Assembly: GCA_029857975.1 (NCBI GenBank)
Contig: JAOUFX010000127.1
Location: 1-7,283 of the forward strand
Length of the DNA stretch: 7,283 bases
DNA from: Deltaproteobacteria bacterium
GTDB taxonomy: Bacteria > Desulfobacterota > SM23-61
Direction: 5' to 3'
Positions 5,201 to 7,283 of this stretch are shown piece by piece. Below the pieces are notes generated by a model. The model worked only from the letters and a program-made list of their open reading frames with translations. It was not told the DNA's origin and did not search any database. Each line of letters begins with the position of its first letter. Within the stretch, counting starts at the first letter, position 1. The translations under genes and the position numbers were made by a program.

Positions 5201-6877
5201 ATGGCTAAGACCCTAAATATTCTCATCGGAGGAGAGGCGGGCCAGGGGCTGGTGACCGTTGGTGAAATCCTGGCCAAAAGTCTGGTGCGCGGCGGCTATT
5301 ACATCGTGGTCACCCAGAGCTACATGTCCAGGGTTCGGGGTGGCCACAACACCTATGCCATCCGGGTGTCTACGGAAGAAATCTTGGCCCCGCAGGAACC
5401 AGTCGATCTTCTGGTCGCCCTGAACGACGAAACTCTTACCCTCCATCAAAAAGAATTAACCCCCCGGGGACGCATCGTGGCCGATCAGGGGTGTACTCTC
5501 GCAGAAGAAAACTGCCTTAAAGTCCCCTACGGCCATTTGGCTGCGGATAAATTCTCCAACATCGCAGCCCTGGGAGTGGTCTGCTCTCTCCTCGGGCTGG
5601 ATGAAGCCTTGGTAGGTCGAACCCTGGAGGATTTTTTTGGAAAGAAAAAACCCGGTTTGGTTGAAGAAAACCGGCGGATTTTGAGTGAAGCTTTTCGGTG
5701 GACTTCCACTCAACCCCCTTTCTCCAGGAAACTCCCCCCTCTTTCCAAACCCCCTTCGCGGGTGATGATGCAGGGCAATGAGGCCATCGCTCTGGGGGCC
5801 ATCTCCGCTGGGCTGAAATTTTTTTCTTTCTACCCTATGACGCCCTCCACTTCCATCGGCTTAACCCTTGCCCGGCTGGCCGGGAAAATGGGACTGGTTG
5901 TGGAGCAAGCCGAGGACGAGATCGCGGCCATCAATATGGCCATCGGTGCTTCCTTTGCCGGAGCACCCAGTATGGTGGCCACATCCGGAGGTGGATTTGC
6001 TCTGATGGTGGAGGGAGTGAGCCTGGCCGCCATGACCGAAACCCCCATCGTGATCGTAATTGCCCAGCGCCCGGGGCCGGCGACAGGCCTGCCCACCCGC
6101 ACCGAACAAGGGGATTTAAACTTTGTCCTCCACTCCGGCCACGGGGAATTCCCGCGGGCCATTTTTGCTCCCGGAACCATAGAGGAATGCTTCTATCTCA
6201 CCCGCCAGGCTTTTTCCCTGGCGGAAAAATACCAGGGGCCGGCGTTTATCCTCACCGATCAATTTCTTTCTGATTCCTATCGGTCGCTAAAGCCCTTGGA
6301 AGTGGAAACTTTACCCTCTATACAACCCCCGGTCGATGCGGTTTCTTCAGCCCTTCCCTACCGCCGGTTTGCCATCACGGACAGTGGCGTCTCCCCCCGT
6401 CTCCTTCCCGGTCTGAGCGAACATCTGGTGGTGGCCGGAAGCGATGAGCATACCGAGGACGGGCATCTCACTGAAGACCTTTCGGTTCGGAAACAGATGG
6501 TTGAAAAGAGACTGAAAAAAATGGATGGGATCCGCCGGGAAGTTATCCCTCCGCAGCACGCAGGCGACCAGAATCCAGACCTTCTATTGGTTTCCTGGGG
6601 GTCGAGCAAGGGATCATGCCTGGAAGCCGCTTCCATGATGAGGTCCTCTGGCCGGCGGGTAGCCACCCTTCATTTCTCCCAGGTATGGCCTCTGGTCCCC
6701 GAGCAATTTATGGGTTTCCTTCAAGCCGCCCGAAAGGTGGCTGGCGTGGAGGGGAATGCCACTGGACAATTAGCCAGCCTCATCCGCCAGGAGACAGGGT
6801 TTGAATTTCATCAACGGGTAAACCGGTATGATGGCCTTCCGATCACTCCGGAGTATATCCTTCGGGAATTAAAGTGA
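5201..6877 (+). CDS. korA: 2-oxoacid:ferredoxin oxidoreductase, fused gamma-alpha subunit
   Basis: This 558-residue cytoplasmic subunit belongs to a thiamine-diphosphate enzyme that oxidatively decarboxylates a 2-oxoacid to acyl-CoA while reducing ferredoxin, or runs the reverse reaction. Residues 1-167 are the gamma domain, with GGEAGQG at 10-16 and SRVRGGHN at 43-50. A proline-rich linker (about 170-187) leads into the alpha domain, which starts near GNEAIALGA (192-200) and carries YPMTPST (211-217). An [17 protein letters not shown] segment follows. The last 150 or so residues form the C-terminal domain of the alpha chain. Gamma-alpha fusions of this length are typical of the KorA type with a separate beta subunit, and korB follows after 10 bases. 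GGAGG at 5189-5193, seven bases before ATG, supports the start. The preferred substrate (2-oxoglutarate, or another 2-oxoacid) cannot be read from sequence alone. The coding sequence looks richer in G and C than the barrel gene upstream. Confidence 0.92.
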   Translation: MAKTLNILIGGEAGQGLVTVGEILAKSLVRGGYYIVVTQSYMSRVRGGHNTYAIRVSTEEILAPQEPVDLLVALNDETLTLHQKELTPRGRIVADQGCTLAEENCLKVPYGHLAADKFSNIAALGVVCSLLGLDEALVGRTLEDFFGKKKPGLVEENRRILSEAFRWTSTQPPFSRKLPPLSKPPSRVMMQGNEAIALGAISAGLKFFSFYPMTPSTSIGLTLARLAGKMGLVVEQAEDEIAAINMAIGASFAGAPSMVATSGGGFALMVEGVSLAAMTETPIVIVIAQRPGPATGLPTRTEQGDLNFVLHSGHGEFPRAIFAPGTIEECFYLTRQAFSLAEKYQGPAFILTDQFLSDSYRSLKPLEVETLPSIQPPVDAVSSALPYRRFAITDSGVSPRLLPGLSEHLVVAGSDEHTEDGHLTEDLSVRKQMVEKRLKKMDGIRREVIPPQHAGDQNPDLLLVSWGSSKGSCLEAASMMRSSGRRVATLHFSQVWPLVPEQFMGFLQAARKVAGVEGNATGQLASLIRQETGFEFHQRVNRYDGLPITPEYILRELK

Positions 6878-6887
6878 GGAAAAAAAC

Positions 6888-7283
6888 ATGGTGAAGCTCG
6901 AAGATTATGGAAACTATGAAACGGCCTGGTGTCCGGGCTGCGGAAATTTTTCCATCCAAAAGGCCGTAAAAAAGGCTTTGGTTGCGAGCCAGTTGCCGCC
7001 CCAGCGGGTTCTCTTTGTTTCGGGGATCGGGCAGGCTGCCAAAGCCCCCCATTATCTGAACGTGAACCTCTTCGACGGTTTGCACGGTCGATCCCTGCCG
7101 GTGGCCACCGGAGCCAAACTTACCAACCCGGGATTAACCGTTATCGTCGAGAGCGGGGACGGCTGCAATTACGGCGAGGGAGGAAATCACTTTTTGGCGG
7201 CCATCCGCCGCAACATAGATGTAACTCTGCTGGTTCACAATAACCAGGTCTATGGGTTGACCAAAGGTCAAGCCAGCCCCACT
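6888..7283 (+). CDS. korB: 2-oxoacid:ferredoxin oxidoreductase, beta subunit (partial, 3' end beyond window)
   Basis: The first 132 residues of the thiamine-diphosphate-binding subunit are present; the family is usually about 280 residues, so roughly half is missing at the window edge. CPGCG at residues 15-19 supplies two ligands for the 4Fe-4S cluster. HGR (66-68) and GDG (90-92), followed by NN at 118-119 and [15 protein letters not shown] at the edge, are the cofactor-binding landmarks of the family. The residue after GDG is Cys93, where aspartate is common. ATG at 6888 is chosen because GAGGA (6876-6880), overlapping the korA stop codon, lies seven bases upstream; this points to tight co-expression with korA. 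The protein would pair with KorA to form the complete enzyme. Confidence 0.92.
   Translation, partial: MVKLEDYGNYETAWCPGCGNFSIQKAVKKALVASQLPPQRVLFVSGIGQAAKAPHYLNVNLFDGLHGRSLPVATGAKLTNPGLTVIVESGDGCNYGEGGNHFLAAIRRNIDVTLLVHNNQVYGLTKGQASPT

Overview
The window most resembles a chromosomal segment of an anaerobic bacterium of the Desulfobacterota (former Deltaproteobacteria) type. This placement is an inference from gene content: a DmsE/MtrA-type decaheme cytochrome with its MtrB/PioB outer-membrane partner, a regulator with a cysteine-rich two-CW-like domain, and a 2-oxoacid:ferredoxin oxidoreductase of the fused gamma-alpha type. No rRNA, tRNA, insertion sequence or CRISPR array is visible.

Layout. 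Bases 1-214 hold no supportable gene, but contain a hairpin followed by a G-run and seven Ts (64-107) that looks like an intrinsic terminator. At 215-595 on the minus strand lies a small helix-turn-helix regulator. Its upstream region (596-813) is shared with a plus-strand operon. It contains two overlapping divergent promoter candidates with a perfect 10-bp palindrome between the boxes, plus a hairpin next to the regulator's ribosome binding site. The plus-strand operon has three closely spaced genes: a periplasmic decaheme cytochrome (814-1731), a cysteine-free MtrB/PioB-family outer-membrane beta-barrel (1745-3856), and a lipoprotein made almost entirely of 34-residue WG repeats (3898-4848). 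A 352-base gap (4849-5200) follows. It holds an inverted repeat, a second copy of the terminator-like element (5059-5103) and short tandem repeats. The window closes with korA (5201-6877) and the first 132 codons of korB (6888 to the edge).

How the genes work together. The cytochrome and barrel are expected to form an electron conduit across the outer membrane: the barrel sheaths the multiheme wire, as in MtrAB and PioAB. The usual surface cytochrome (MtrC/OmcA) is absent from the window, and the WG-repeat lipoprotein sits in that operon position. The divergent HTH regulator, with seven cysteines in its C-terminal half, is well placed to control the conduit in response to a metal or redox signal. 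KorAB is a cytoplasmic thiamine-diphosphate enzyme that interconverts 2-oxoacids and acyl-CoA using ferredoxin. It appears to be a separate transcription unit, linked to the conduit only by proximity and by a general role in electron flow.

The main points for follow-up are the regulator/palindrome/conduit arrangement, the WG lipoprotein as a possible third conduit component, and the duplicated hairpin element that brackets the whole regulator-plus-conduit cassette.
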